Shown piece after piece: positions 7,726 to 13,686 of a DNA stretch of 13,686 bases. The notes under the pieces are model-generated. The model was not told the origin of the DNA. It made no database searches and saw only the letters and a list, made by a program, of their open reading frames with translations. The number at the start of each line of letters is the position of its first letter. Position 1 is the first letter of the stretch. This DNA is from SLFT01 sp964493075 (GTDB lineage Bacteria; Hydrogenedentota; Hydrogenedentia; Hydrogenedentales; CAITNO01), in assembly GCA_964493075.1 (NCBI GenBank), contig CAZBNU010000099.1, positions 1 to 13,686 of the forward strand. The letters run 5' to 3'. Both the position numbers and the translations under genes were made by a program.

Positions 7726-7808
7726 AAAAAATGGGGACTGCCCTTGGCGCATATAAGGGCTGCGAATTACATGTTAGACTTGATGCGCCAGGGCTGTCCC
7801 CGTTTTTT
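7726..7808. repeat. REP-like imperfect palindrome, unit 1
   Basis: The left arm 7726-7752 (A6, TGGGGACTGCCC, TTGGCGCAT) and right arm 7783-7808 (ATGCGCCAGGGC, TGTCCCCG, T6) are reverse complements over about 26 bases with two mismatches and one bulge, around a 30-base centre. A/T runs flank a GGGGAC...GTCCCC core on both sides. The form is typical of extragenic palindromes spread by REP-associated tyrosine transposases (RAYT, IS200/IS605-like). No transposase is in this window, so mobility is an inference. Confidence 0.65.
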
Positions 7809-7830
7809 TGCGGCTTTGATATACACGCCC

Positions 7831-7956
7831 GAAAAAATCGGGGACAGTTCCGTCGCCGGGTCTTTACTGCGCGAAACCGACCTCGCATAAAATCAGGTAC
7901 CCATTATTCCCTCCACCAATGTTTGAGATTGCGACGGGAACAGTCCCCACTTTTTC
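7831..7956. repeat. REP-like imperfect palindrome, unit 2
   Basis: The left arm 7831-7856 (GAAAAAATCGGGGACAGTTC, then CGTCGC) and right arm 7931-7956 (GCGACGGGAACAGTCCCCAC, then TTTTTC) pair with a few mismatches and single-base bulges, enclosing 74 bases. The outer parts of the arms (A-run, then GGGGAC) are shared with unit 1; the inner parts differ. The two units, 22 bases apart, make a head-to-tail cluster that fills most of the gene-free interval between the surface-protein gene and the dihydrouridine synthase gene. No coding frame here looks real. Confidence 0.65.
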
Positions 7957-7977
7957 TTCATGCTTATGCGCAACTTT

Positions 7978-8008
7978 TTGTTTTTGATCGCGGTTTCGAT
8001 TCTATAAG
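7978..8008 (+). promoter_or_regulatory. Weak candidate promoter for the dihydrouridine synthase gene
   Basis: TTGTTT (7978-7983) and TATAAG (8003-8008) are 19 bases apart, longer than the usual 17. A TTGATC at 7984 would be only 13 bases away. It lies 37 bases before the start codon, after the last palindrome arm. Weak support. Confidence 0.25.
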
Positions 8009-8044
8009 GTACTTTTTTTACGTACAGGCACGAAAATTTCCTTT

Positions 8045-9034
8045 ATGATTCTTGGTACTGCACAAATTGAAACCCCCTTATGTCTCGCGCCCATGGAAGA
8101 CGTGACCGACCGTCCGTTTCGCCTGTTGTGCAAAGAACTAGGCGCCGATGTCTTGTACACAGAGTTTGCCAATTGTGAGGCGGTAATACGGAACGTATCC
8201 CGTGAAACGGAAAAGATGGAGGTTCTGGATGATGAACGTCCCATTGGGGTACAGGTGTATGGCAGTAATCCTTCCGCATTAGAGCGTGCCGCCGCAATGG
8301 CGGAGGAAGCCGGGGCGGATTTTGTAGACCTCAACGCTGGCTGCTGGGTAAAGAAAATCGCCAACAGAGGCGACGGCGCTGGCCTGCTGCGTGATCTGCC
8401 GAAGTTTCGCGATTGTGTTGCCGCCGTGCAGCGAGGAACGAGCCTGCCGGTAACTGTTAAAACACGACTGGGCTGGGACGCCGATTCCATCGTTGCACCG
8501 GAGGTTGCCCGCATGGTGGAGGACATAGGGGCTCAGGCGTTGACCATGCACTGCCGCACCCGCGTTCAGGGCTATTCGGGAAAGGCGGACTGGTCGTGGC
8601 TCCCACGCATACGCGAGGTTAGCGCCATCCCCCTGATTGCAAACGGCGATATTAGCTCCGGAGAGGATGTGAAAACATGCCTGGATATGGGCTGTGACGG
8701 CGTCATGATAGGCCGTGCTGCCATTCATCACCCCTGGGTGTTCAGAGAGATCAAAATATTTATGGATACCGGTGAAGCCATGCCGGAGCCGGACTTGAAA
8801 GAACGCTTTGATTTCTGCATCCGTCATCTGCGTGCCCATGTAGCCTTTCGCGGGCTGCCCCGTGGGATTTATTCGTTTCGCAAGTTTTACAGCGGCTACC
8901 TGAAGGGTGTTCATAACATCGCACATCTCCGCCGTGATTTGATGACCTACACCGAAGTAGAACCCATAGTTGATCGGCTCTACACATTTCTGGAATCCTA
9001 CAAGCAGGAACAGGATATTGAACCCTGTCCATAA
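8045..9034 (+). CDS. dusB: tRNA-dihydrouridine synthase (DusB/NifR3-like)
   Basis: A 329-residue FMN-dependent enzyme that reduces specific uridines in tRNA to dihydrouridine, using NADPH, in the cytoplasm. Recognisable features are APMEDVTDRPFR (15-26, FMN pocket), VQVYGSNP, DLNAGCWVKKIA (95-106) with the expected catalytic Cys and Lys, VTVKTRLGW, MHCRTRVQGYSGKADW, IPLIANGDI, DGVMIGRAA and HPWVF, then a C-terminal helical domain containing GIYSFRKFYSGYLKG. Two signature positions are unusual: the normal GCP is GCW, and the usual HGRTR is HCRTR. The length is normal. No clear Shine-Dalgarno precedes the ATG at 8045, but starting later would remove the first barrel strand. DusB versus another Dus subtype is judged by resemblance only. 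The gene starts a plus-strand run with araD 46 bp downstream. Confidence 0.88.
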   Translation: MILGTAQIETPLCLAPMEDVTDRPFRLLCKELGADVLYTEFANCEAVIRNVSRETEKMEVLDDERPIGVQVYGSNPSALERAAAMAEEAGADFVDLNAGCWVKKIANRGDGAGLLRDLPKFRDCVAAVQRGTSLPVTVKTRLGWDADSIVAPEVARMVEDIGAQALTMHCRTRVQGYSGKADWSWLPRIREVSAIPLIANGDISSGEDVKTCLDMGCDGVMIGRAAIHHPWVFREIKIFMDTGEAMPEPDLKERFDFCIRHLRAHVAFRGLPRGIYSFRKFYSGYLKGVHNIAHLRRDLMTYTEVEPIVDRLYTFLESYKQEQDIEPCP

Positions 9035-9062
9035 AGTCCATCGTGTACATACTGTCCATAAA
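9027..9062 (+). repeat. Four-copy 9-bp tandem repeat overlapping the dus stop codon
   Basis: GTCCATAAA, GTCCATCGT, GTACATACT and GTCCATAAA follow one another with an exact 9-base period. The first copy supplies the TAA stop of the dihydrouridine synthase; the last ends six bases before the araD ribosome site. Copies 1 and 4 are identical. No clear hairpin is formed. Confidence 0.75.
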
Positions 9063-9080
9063 ATATTCAGGAACAAACCC

Positions 9081-9770
9081 ATGTACGAAGAACTGAAAGC
9101 CCGCGTATGCGCCGTGAATCTCGCACTAAAAGAACAGGGCCTGGTATTCCAGACCTGGGGTAACGCCAGCGCCGTGGACTGGGAGAAAGGCGTGGTCGCC
9201 ATTAAGCCTAGCGGTGTGGACTATCCTGAAATGAAACCGGAACACATCCCGGTTGTCGATATGGAAGGCAACAAAGTCGAAGGAGACCTGAAGCCTTCTG
9301 TTGATCTCGCGTCGCACCTCGCATTGTATAAGGCTTTCTCAGACATAGGCGGCGTGATTCATACTCATTCCCATTACGCCACCTGTTTTGCCCAGGCCCG
9401 CCGCGAAATCCCTTGCTTCGGAACTACCCACGCCGATTATTTCTATGGCCCGGTACCACTGATCCCGCCACCCAGTGCTGAACAGGTACAGGACGGCTAC
9501 GAGTGGAACACGGGAGTTCTGATTGTGGAAGCTTTTCAAAACCGCAACCTCTTGTCCTATCCCGCAGTATTGGTCGCCGGACACGGCCCATTCGTGTGGG
9601 GACAGACCGTTGAAAAAGCCTTGGAAAATGCCTGCGTACTGGAAGAACTCGCAAGCATGGCGGCAACCACCCTCGCGTTGAATCCTGACAGCGCCCCCTT
9701 GGAGGAGTATCTGCTCGACAAGCATTTTCTGCGCAAGCATGGCAAGGACGCTTATTATGGGCAGAGATAG
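9081..9770 (+). CDS. araD: L-ribulose-5-phosphate 4-epimerase
   Basis: A 229-residue class II aldolase/epimerase, close to the 231 residues of E. coli AraD. It interconverts L-ribulose 5-phosphate and D-xylulose 5-phosphate, linking L-arabinose or related pentoses to the pentose phosphate pathway. Seen in the sequence: GNAS (27-30), KPSGVDY (42-48) for phosphate binding, Asp75, zinc ligands His94 and His96 in HTHSHYAT, GTTHADYF with Asp119, the third zinc ligand His168 in AGHGPF, and the C-terminal DAYYGQ with the conserved tyrosine. These correspond to Asp76, His95, His97, Asp120, His171 and Tyr229 of E. coli AraD. The ATG at 9081 has AGGA 8 bases upstream (9069-9072); upstream in-frame starts lie inside dus. 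No arabinose isomerase or kinase gene is nearby. Confidence 0.9.
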   Translation: MYEELKARVCAVNLALKEQGLVFQTWGNASAVDWEKGVVAIKPSGVDYPEMKPEHIPVVDMEGNKVEGDLKPSVDLASHLALYKAFSDIGGVIHTHSHYATCFAQARREIPCFGTTHADYFYGPVPLIPPPSAEQVQDGYEWNTGVLIVEAFQNRNLLSYPAVLVAGHGPFVWGQTVEKALENACVLEELASMAATTLALNPDSAPLEEYLLDKHFLRKHGKDAYYGQR

Positions 9771-9771
9771 A

Positions 9772-9809
9772 TATATCGCAAACACGATTGTGTAGTGTCG
9801 TTTGATATA
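9772..9809 (+). terminator. Weak hairpin after araD
   Basis: TATATC (9772-9777) pairs with GATATA (9804-9809), and an inner AAA...CGA / TCGTTT stem with bulges continues it, starting two bases after the araD stop. There is no T-run after it (GTCTTCTAGG follows), so termination activity is doubtful. Confidence 0.25.
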
Positions 9810-10085
9810 GTCTTCTAGGTTTTCCGTGATGACGCGCACAACGCCAGCGCAAACCGGATGGTCTTTGTTTATGAATGAGGCAGAGAGGGAATCGTCGTGG
9901 TCAGCCTGCCTGTCATGTCAACTTTGTCAGGTTCACAAGGGGCAATTGAGGCCGATAATGATAGTCTGGTCCAGTGGGTTCAAGCGGAATTTACCTGCTG
10001 TTGTTACCAAAAAATTACTGCAACCTGTCTTGTTTGAGCGTATTACGTGGATCGCGGCAAATACATGCAATTTGCGATGGGGTGC

Positions 10086-10093
10086 GTTATACT
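10086..10093 (+). promoter_or_regulatory. Candidate -10 element for the oxidoreductase-ThuA pair
   Basis: GTTATACT gives TATACT at 10088-10093, 62 bases before the start codon. TTGCGA at 10072-10077 is too close (10 bases) to act as a -35, and no good hexamer lies 17 bases upstream. The same octamer precedes the surface-protein gene (2723-2730). Confidence 0.3.
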
Positions 10094-10155
10094 ATAGCGG
10101 TCGTACTCGTAGGTTATTTTTTCCGAAATACGGTTATCAATAAGGAGAAAGTTAT

Positions 10156-11463
10156 ATGTCGAGAAAGAAATCAGTCATCAAACGCAGAGAATTTCTGAAA
10201 CGTACCACCGCTGTCGCCGCAGGGGCTGCGGCATTTCCCTATATCATTCCCTCGTCCGCCTTGGGGCTGTCTGGCACGGTAGCGCCCAGCAACCGGATCA
10301 CGGTGGGATGTATTGGTCTTGGTGGCATGGGCAGCGGCAACATGGGTGGTTTCCTGGAACGAGCGGATGCACAGGTGATGGCAGTGTGTGACGTGGACAG
10401 CAAGCACCGACGCAATGCAGCACTCAATGTCAATAAAAAATATGGCAATGAAGACTGTGCGGAATACAATGATTTTCGTGAATTGCTGCTGAGGGAGGAT
10501 ATTGATGCTGTGTCTGTAGCAGTGCCGGACCACTGGCATGGAATTATCGCGGTGCGCGCTGCGCAGGCGGGCAAGGACATCTACGGCGAGAAACCGTTGG
10601 CCTACTGCATTTCCGAAGGACGCGCCATTGTGGATGCCGTAAAGCGACATGGCCGCGTCTGGCAGACCGGCAGCTGGCAGCGTTCTCAGGATCATTTCCG
10701 CTTTGGATGCGAACTGGTGCGCAACGGACGCATCGGCAAGGTGCATACTGTCAAGGTCGGTTTGCCGAATACCAACGGCATTCATGAAGGCAGCACTGCG
10801 CCCACAGACCCGCCGGAAGGATTCGATTATGACATGTGGCTGGGACCTGCGCCCTATGCACCTTATTGCCCAGCACGCTGCCATTGGAACTTCCGTTGGA
10901 TTAGCGATTATGCTGGTGGTCAGTTGACCGACTGGGCAGGCCATCACATAGATATCGCACATTGGGGCATGGGCACCGAATTGAGCGCGCCCACGGAAAT
11001 CGAGGGAAGCGGCAGTTGGCCTTTGGCGAAGGACGGCCTCTTCGATACCGTGGAAAAATACACCTTCACTGGCACGTACAGAGAGGGATTTACTATGATC
11101 GTGAGCGGGTTGCTCCCTGGCGGCACCCGTTTTGAAGGCGATCAGGGGTGGGTTCATGTAAATCGCGGCATGATTGACGCCGAACCGAAATCCCTGTTGA
11201 ATGAGGTCATTGGCCCCGAGGAAATACATCTTTACGAAAGTGCCAATCATATCGGCAACTTCCTGGATTGCGTCAAGACCCGCGCAACCACCATCACCCC
11301 AGCGGAAGTGGCCCATCATTCGGTTATGGTCGCCCACTTGGGACTAATCGCCATGAAACTGGAACGCCCGTTGCGGTTTAATCCAAAGTTGGAGCGGTTT
11401 ACAAATGATACCGATGCCGACCGCATGTTGTCCCGGCCCATGCGTGATCCGTGGAACCTGTAG
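10156..11463 (+). CDS. Tat-signal Gfo/Idh/MocA family oxidoreductase
   Basis: A 435-residue protein with a twin-arginine signal (KRREFLKRT, 9-17, and an Ala-rich hydrophobic stretch to about 36), so it should be exported folded with its cofactor. The Rossmann domain has GLGGMGSGN (54-62) for NAD(P), CDVD (78-81), VPDHWHG (123-129) and EKPLA (145-149), the lysine being the usual catalytic residue. The C-terminal domain contains DYDMWLGPAP (224-233), FRWISDYAGGQLTDWAGHH (246-264) and IDIAHWGMG, typical of the large exported Gfo/Idh/MocA group in planctomycete-like bacteria. Family members oxidise or reduce sugars, often at C3 of glycosides, but the substrate cannot be read from sequence. AAGGAG is 8 bases before the ATG. 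The next gene follows after 55 bp with no terminator, suggesting an operon. Confidence 0.9.
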   Translation: MSRKKSVIKRREFLKRTTAVAAGAAAFPYIIPSSALGLSGTVAPSNRITVGCIGLGGMGSGNMGGFLERADAQVMAVCDVDSKHRRNAALNVNKKYGNEDCAEYNDFRELLLREDIDAVSVAVPDHWHGIIAVRAAQAGKDIYGEKPLAYCISEGRAIVDAVKRHGRVWQTGSWQRSQDHFRFGCELVRNGRIGKVHTVKVGLPNTNGIHEGSTAPTDPPEGFDYDMWLGPAPYAPYCPARCHWNFRWISDYAGGQLTDWAGHHIDIAHWGMGTELSAPTEIEGSGSWPLAKDGLFDTVEKYTFTGTYREGFTMIVSGLLPGGTRFEGDQGWVHVNRGMIDAEPKSLLNEVIGPEEIHLYESANHIGNFLDCVKTRATTITPAEVAHHSVMVAHLGLIAMKLERPLRFNPKLERFTNDTDADRMLSRPMRDPWNL

Positions 11464-11518
11464 AGTCTAGGTTTAACAATAATTCCGCCCCTCTGTGGCG
11501 ATTAAGGAAGGATACAAA

Positions 11519-13686
11519 ATGAAGATGAAGCAAGCAACAATAATCGTGATTGCACTTTTACTGATCGCGGTGGGTGGCGCATTTGCCCAGAACCCGGCAA
11601 ATATTCAACTGCGCGCATTGCTGGTCACCGGCCAGAGTAATCATAACTGGCAGGTCAGCGCCCCCGCACTGAAGGCCATACTGGAAGACAGTGGTCTGTT
11701 CCTGGTGGACGTGGCGCAGACGCCTGCCGCTGGGCAGGATATGTCCGGTTTCATGCCACAGTTCGCGGCATACAGTGTCATCGTGCTGAATTACACGGGA
11801 GATGCGTGGCCGGAATCCACACAAAAGGCGTTTGTGGACTATGTCGCCAATGGCGGTGGCGTGGTGGTGGTACATGAAGCAAACAATGCCTTCCCGGAGT
11901 GGCCGGAATTTAATGAGATTACCGGTCTGGGCGGCTGGGGAAACCGGAATGAGAGTCACGGACCCTATGTGTATTGGCAGGATGGCCGTGTGATTTATGA
12001 CACAACGCCTGGCCCCGGCGGCGCGCACGGCAGACAGCACCAATTTGAAATTATCCATCGCCAGCCGGAACATCCCATTACCAAGGGATTGCCCGAAGCG
12101 TGGCTGCACAACACCGATGAACTCTATCATCATTTGCGGGGGCCTGCGCGCAATTTGACGGTGCTGGGTACAGCATGGTCTGACCCCGAAACGGGCGGCA
12201 CAGGCAGGGACGAACTGATTCTGTTCACCATTGCCTATGGTGAGGGCAGGGTTTTTCATACTGCACTGGGTCATGCCGGGCCCACCGCCACGGAATCGCC
12301 TGCCTTACAGTGTGCAGGGTTCATCGTGACTTTGCAGCGTGGCGCAGAGTGGGCGGCAACTGGCGCAGTCACGCAACCGGTTCCAGCAGATTTTCCAGAA
12401 AAGGATACGGAACGCATTCGTCCCCGTTTTGTGAAGGATTCTGTGGGCGTTTTGATGAATGAAATTGCAACTTACAACTATAATGACCCAATGGAATCGC
12501 TGGTGTTGCTGGAAGAACTGACGCGCAAGCGACGCGCTGCAGAAGATGATGTCAGTGACTTGGAAGCCGCCTATCTTGAACTACTCCAATCTGAAGTGGC
12601 CACCAAGGACGCAAAAATGTTTGCCTGCAAACAATTGAGCCTGGTCGGCAGCCGGGACGCAATTCCTGTATTATCCGAAATGCTGCTGGATTTTGATATG
12701 GCCTATGGCGCACGGTATGCCCTCGAGCGTATTCCCCACAGTTATGCTGCTCGCGCACTGCGCGAGGCGCTCCCCCTGGTAGGGGCGGAACGCCGCGCTG
12801 GAATCATCGCGTCCCTCGGCGCACTGAAGGATACTCGCGCTGTCGAAATCATCAGCGCCGCAGTTCATGACGCTGATGAAAAGGTCGCAGAAGCCGCTGT
12901 GCGCGCTCTGGCTGAAATACCCGATGGCAAGGTGGCGGATGCCCTGCTCGCCGCAATTGATCTTAAGGAAGGCGCACTGCAGCGGGTAGCAAAAGCGTCC
13001 TATCTCAAGTGTGGCTTTACGCTGCTTGAGGCGCGGCATACGAATGCTGCAAAGAAGGTTTTTGAGACCGTGCTGAAAACCATGCAGGATGACCTTAACC
13101 TGCGCGAAACGGCATTACGTGGCAGGATAGAGGCCGCATTTAGTAGGGGCGCGGACGTCATTGCCGAGACGTTGAAGAGCAATGATACGGCCCTGCATCC
13201 AGCTGCAGCCGCGGCGGTGCGCAATGTAACAAGAAACTACGATTTGCAGCAATTGGCATCGCTGCTGTCTGGATTGGAGGAATGTCCCAAAGTATTGCTG
13301 CTTACCGCGCTGGCGGAAACTGGCGTCGCTAATATCACTCCGCAACTCATGGAAGCAGCACAGGACGAGCATGAAGCGGTGCGGATCGCGGCGTTGAAAA
13401 CACTCGCCGCCGCGGGAGACCAAAAAGCGGCGTTGTTTCTAGTAGAACGGGCCGCCGCAACTACGGGCGCGGAACAGGACGCTGTGCGTTTTGCAATCAG
13501 TCGCCTGAAAGGCGCCGACAAAGTCATTGTGGAAGCCTATGAGGAGGGCAATGAACTTCTGCGAGCGGAACTGCTGAAAGCCATTGCGGCACGGCATATC
13601 AAGGACGCTACACCCCTACTGATTGAACGGATTCCAGAGGCTTCACCAGAAGAGCGCCTGGGTATCATGGACGTATTGACCCAGAT
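11519..13686 (+). CDS. Secreted ThuA-like domain / HEAT-repeat fusion protein (partial, 3' end outside window)
   Basis: An open frame of at least 722 codons runs off the right edge. The ATG at 11519 has AAGGA 6 bases upstream (11508-11512). Residues 1-24 are a classical signal peptide ending AFAQ. Residues 30-275 are a ThuA-like, glutamine-amidotransferase-fold domain: LRALLVTGQSNHNWQ, VVVVHEANNAFPEW, GHPYV-like SHGPYVYW, HPITKGLP, TDELYHHLRG and GRVFHTALGH. ThuA proteins are linked to trehalose/disaccharide use and to 3-keto-glycoside metabolism. From about residue 335 there are many helical HEAT/Armadillo-type repeats (for example DTRAVEIISAAVHDADEKVA and HEAVRIAALKTLAAAGDQKA), usually a protein-interaction scaffold. 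In related lineages the array may continue into a family-16-like or DUF1080 domain; that is a prediction about sequence beyond the edge. Probably co-transcribed with the oxidoreductase. Confidence 0.87.
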   Translation, partial: MKMKQATIIVIALLLIAVGGAFAQNPANIQLRALLVTGQSNHNWQVSAPALKAILEDSGLFLVDVAQTPAAGQDMSGFMPQFAAYSVIVLNYTGDAWPESTQKAFVDYVANGGGVVVVHEANNAFPEWPEFNEITGLGGWGNRNESHGPYVYWQDGRVIYDTTPGPGGAHGRQHQFEIIHRQPEHPITKGLPEAWLHNTDELYHHLRGPARNLTVLGTAWSDPETGGTGRDELILFTIAYGEGRVFHTALGHAGPTATESPALQCAGFIVTLQRGAEWAATGAVTQPVPADFPEKDTERIRPRFVKDSVGVLMNEIATYNYNDPMESLVLLEELTRKRRAAEDDVSDLEAAYLELLQSEVATKDAKMFACKQLSLVGSRDAIPVLSEMLLDFDMAYGARYALERIPHSYAARALREALPLVGAERRAGIIASLGALKDTRAVEIISAAVHDADEKVAEAAVRALAEIPDGKVADALLAAIDLKEGALQRVAKASYLKCGFTLLEARHTNAAKKVFETVLKTMQDDLNLRETALRGRIEAAFSRGADVIAETLKSNDTALHPAAAAAVRNVTRNYDLQQLASLLSGLEECPKVLLLTALAETGVANITPQLMEAAQDEHEAVRIAALKTLAAAGDQKAALFLVERAAATTGAEQDAVRFAISRLKGADKVIVEAYEEGNELLRAELLKAIAARHIKDATPLLIERIPEASPEERLGIMDVLTQ

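Larger units (their letters stand above)
9771..10155. other. Gene-free stretch between araD and the oxidoreductase gene
   Basis: 385 bases with no convincing gene. A possible 105-codon frame at 9826-10143 lacks a ribosome site and has a composition (many Trp, Cys, Arg) unlike a protein. A weak hairpin follows araD (listed separately), a -10-like element lies near 10088, and AAGGAG at 10142-10147 serves the downstream gene. The middle, about 9830-10060, shows nothing I can name. Confidence 0.5.

Noticed and set aside
7673..7888. 71-codon frame on the minus strand and 111-codon frame on the plus strand (7713-8048)
   Set aside because: Both are translations through the REP-like palindromes, rich in Arg, Phe and Cys, and without ribosome sites.
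8279..9202. 307-codon open frame on the minus strand
   Set aside because: It spans the dihydrouridine synthase gene and the start of araD in antisense and shows no family features.
9081..9770. AraD considered as an OtnC-like tetronate-pathway aldolase because an Hyi-like isomerase is in the window
   Set aside because: Length, phosphate-binding KPSGVDY and the C-terminal tyrosine match AraD, and the isomerase is 6.5 kb away, on the other strand and exported.
9826..10143. 105-codon plus-strand frame before the oxidoreductase
   Set aside because: No ribosome site and improbable composition; its end runs into the leader of the next gene.
10171..11337. 388-codon open frame on the minus strand
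   Set aside because: It lies wholly antisense to the oxidoreductase gene, whose motifs are unmistakable. The antisense translation has no recognisable domain and no ribosome site.
11558..12274. 238-codon open frame on the minus strand
   Set aside because: Antisense to the ThuA-like domain, which has a signal peptide, a ribosome site and conserved motifs on the plus strand.

Overview
The window looks like chromosomal DNA of a free-living, Gram-negative-type bacterium, probably from the broad Planctomycetota / Verrucomicrobiota / Lentisphaerota / Hydrogenedentota range. This is an inference from gene content: a Tat-exported Gfo/Idh/MocA oxidoreductase, a Tat-exported sugar isomerase of the hydroxypyruvate isomerase type, a secreted ThuA-like/HEAT protein, a giant surface protein built of DUF5011-type Ig-like modules, and REP-like palindromes with GGGGAC...GTCCCC cores. 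No rRNA or other phylogenetic marker is present. A run of exactly 100 N (5030-5129) shows that this is a scaffolded, probably metagenomic, assembly.

Left part (1-2618, all on the minus strand): in transcription order, a Tat-signal TIM-barrel isomerase (2618-1737), then after 58 bp a tightly coupled cassette of two different DUF488 proteins and a dual-OB-type protein. Both junctions in the cassette are 4-base ATGA stop/start overlaps. The dual-OB-type gene runs off the left edge. This cassette is the least understood coherent unit here and the best candidate for an undescribed system, plausibly one acting on nucleic acid.

Middle (2619-7640): a divergent intergenic region with candidate promoters in both directions, then a 1575-residue exported protein. 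It has a signal segment, about 515 residues I cannot assign, nine DUF5011/HYR-like modules (mostly 80-81 aa period, most with a C-x14-C pair), two InlB-B-repeat-like domains and a C-terminal membrane segment. The assembly gap lies inside module 3. A hairpin follows the stop codon.

7641-8044 has no convincing gene. It carries two consecutive long imperfect palindromes with related arms, similar to REP/RAYT-associated repeats.

Right part (8045-13686, all on the plus strand): a tRNA-dihydrouridine synthase with altered signature residues, a four-copy 9-bp tandem repeat that includes its stop codon, and an L-ribulose-5-phosphate 4-epimerase. After a 385-bp gene-free stretch come a Tat-signal Gfo/Idh/MocA oxidoreductase and, 55 bp on, a secreted ThuA-like domain joined to a HEAT-repeat array that continues past the right edge. 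The last two genes, like the isomerase on the left, fit extracytoplasmic sugar or glycan oxidation typical of polysaccharide-degrading lineages. The dihydrouridine synthase and the epimerase are cytoplasmic housekeeping or pentose functions.
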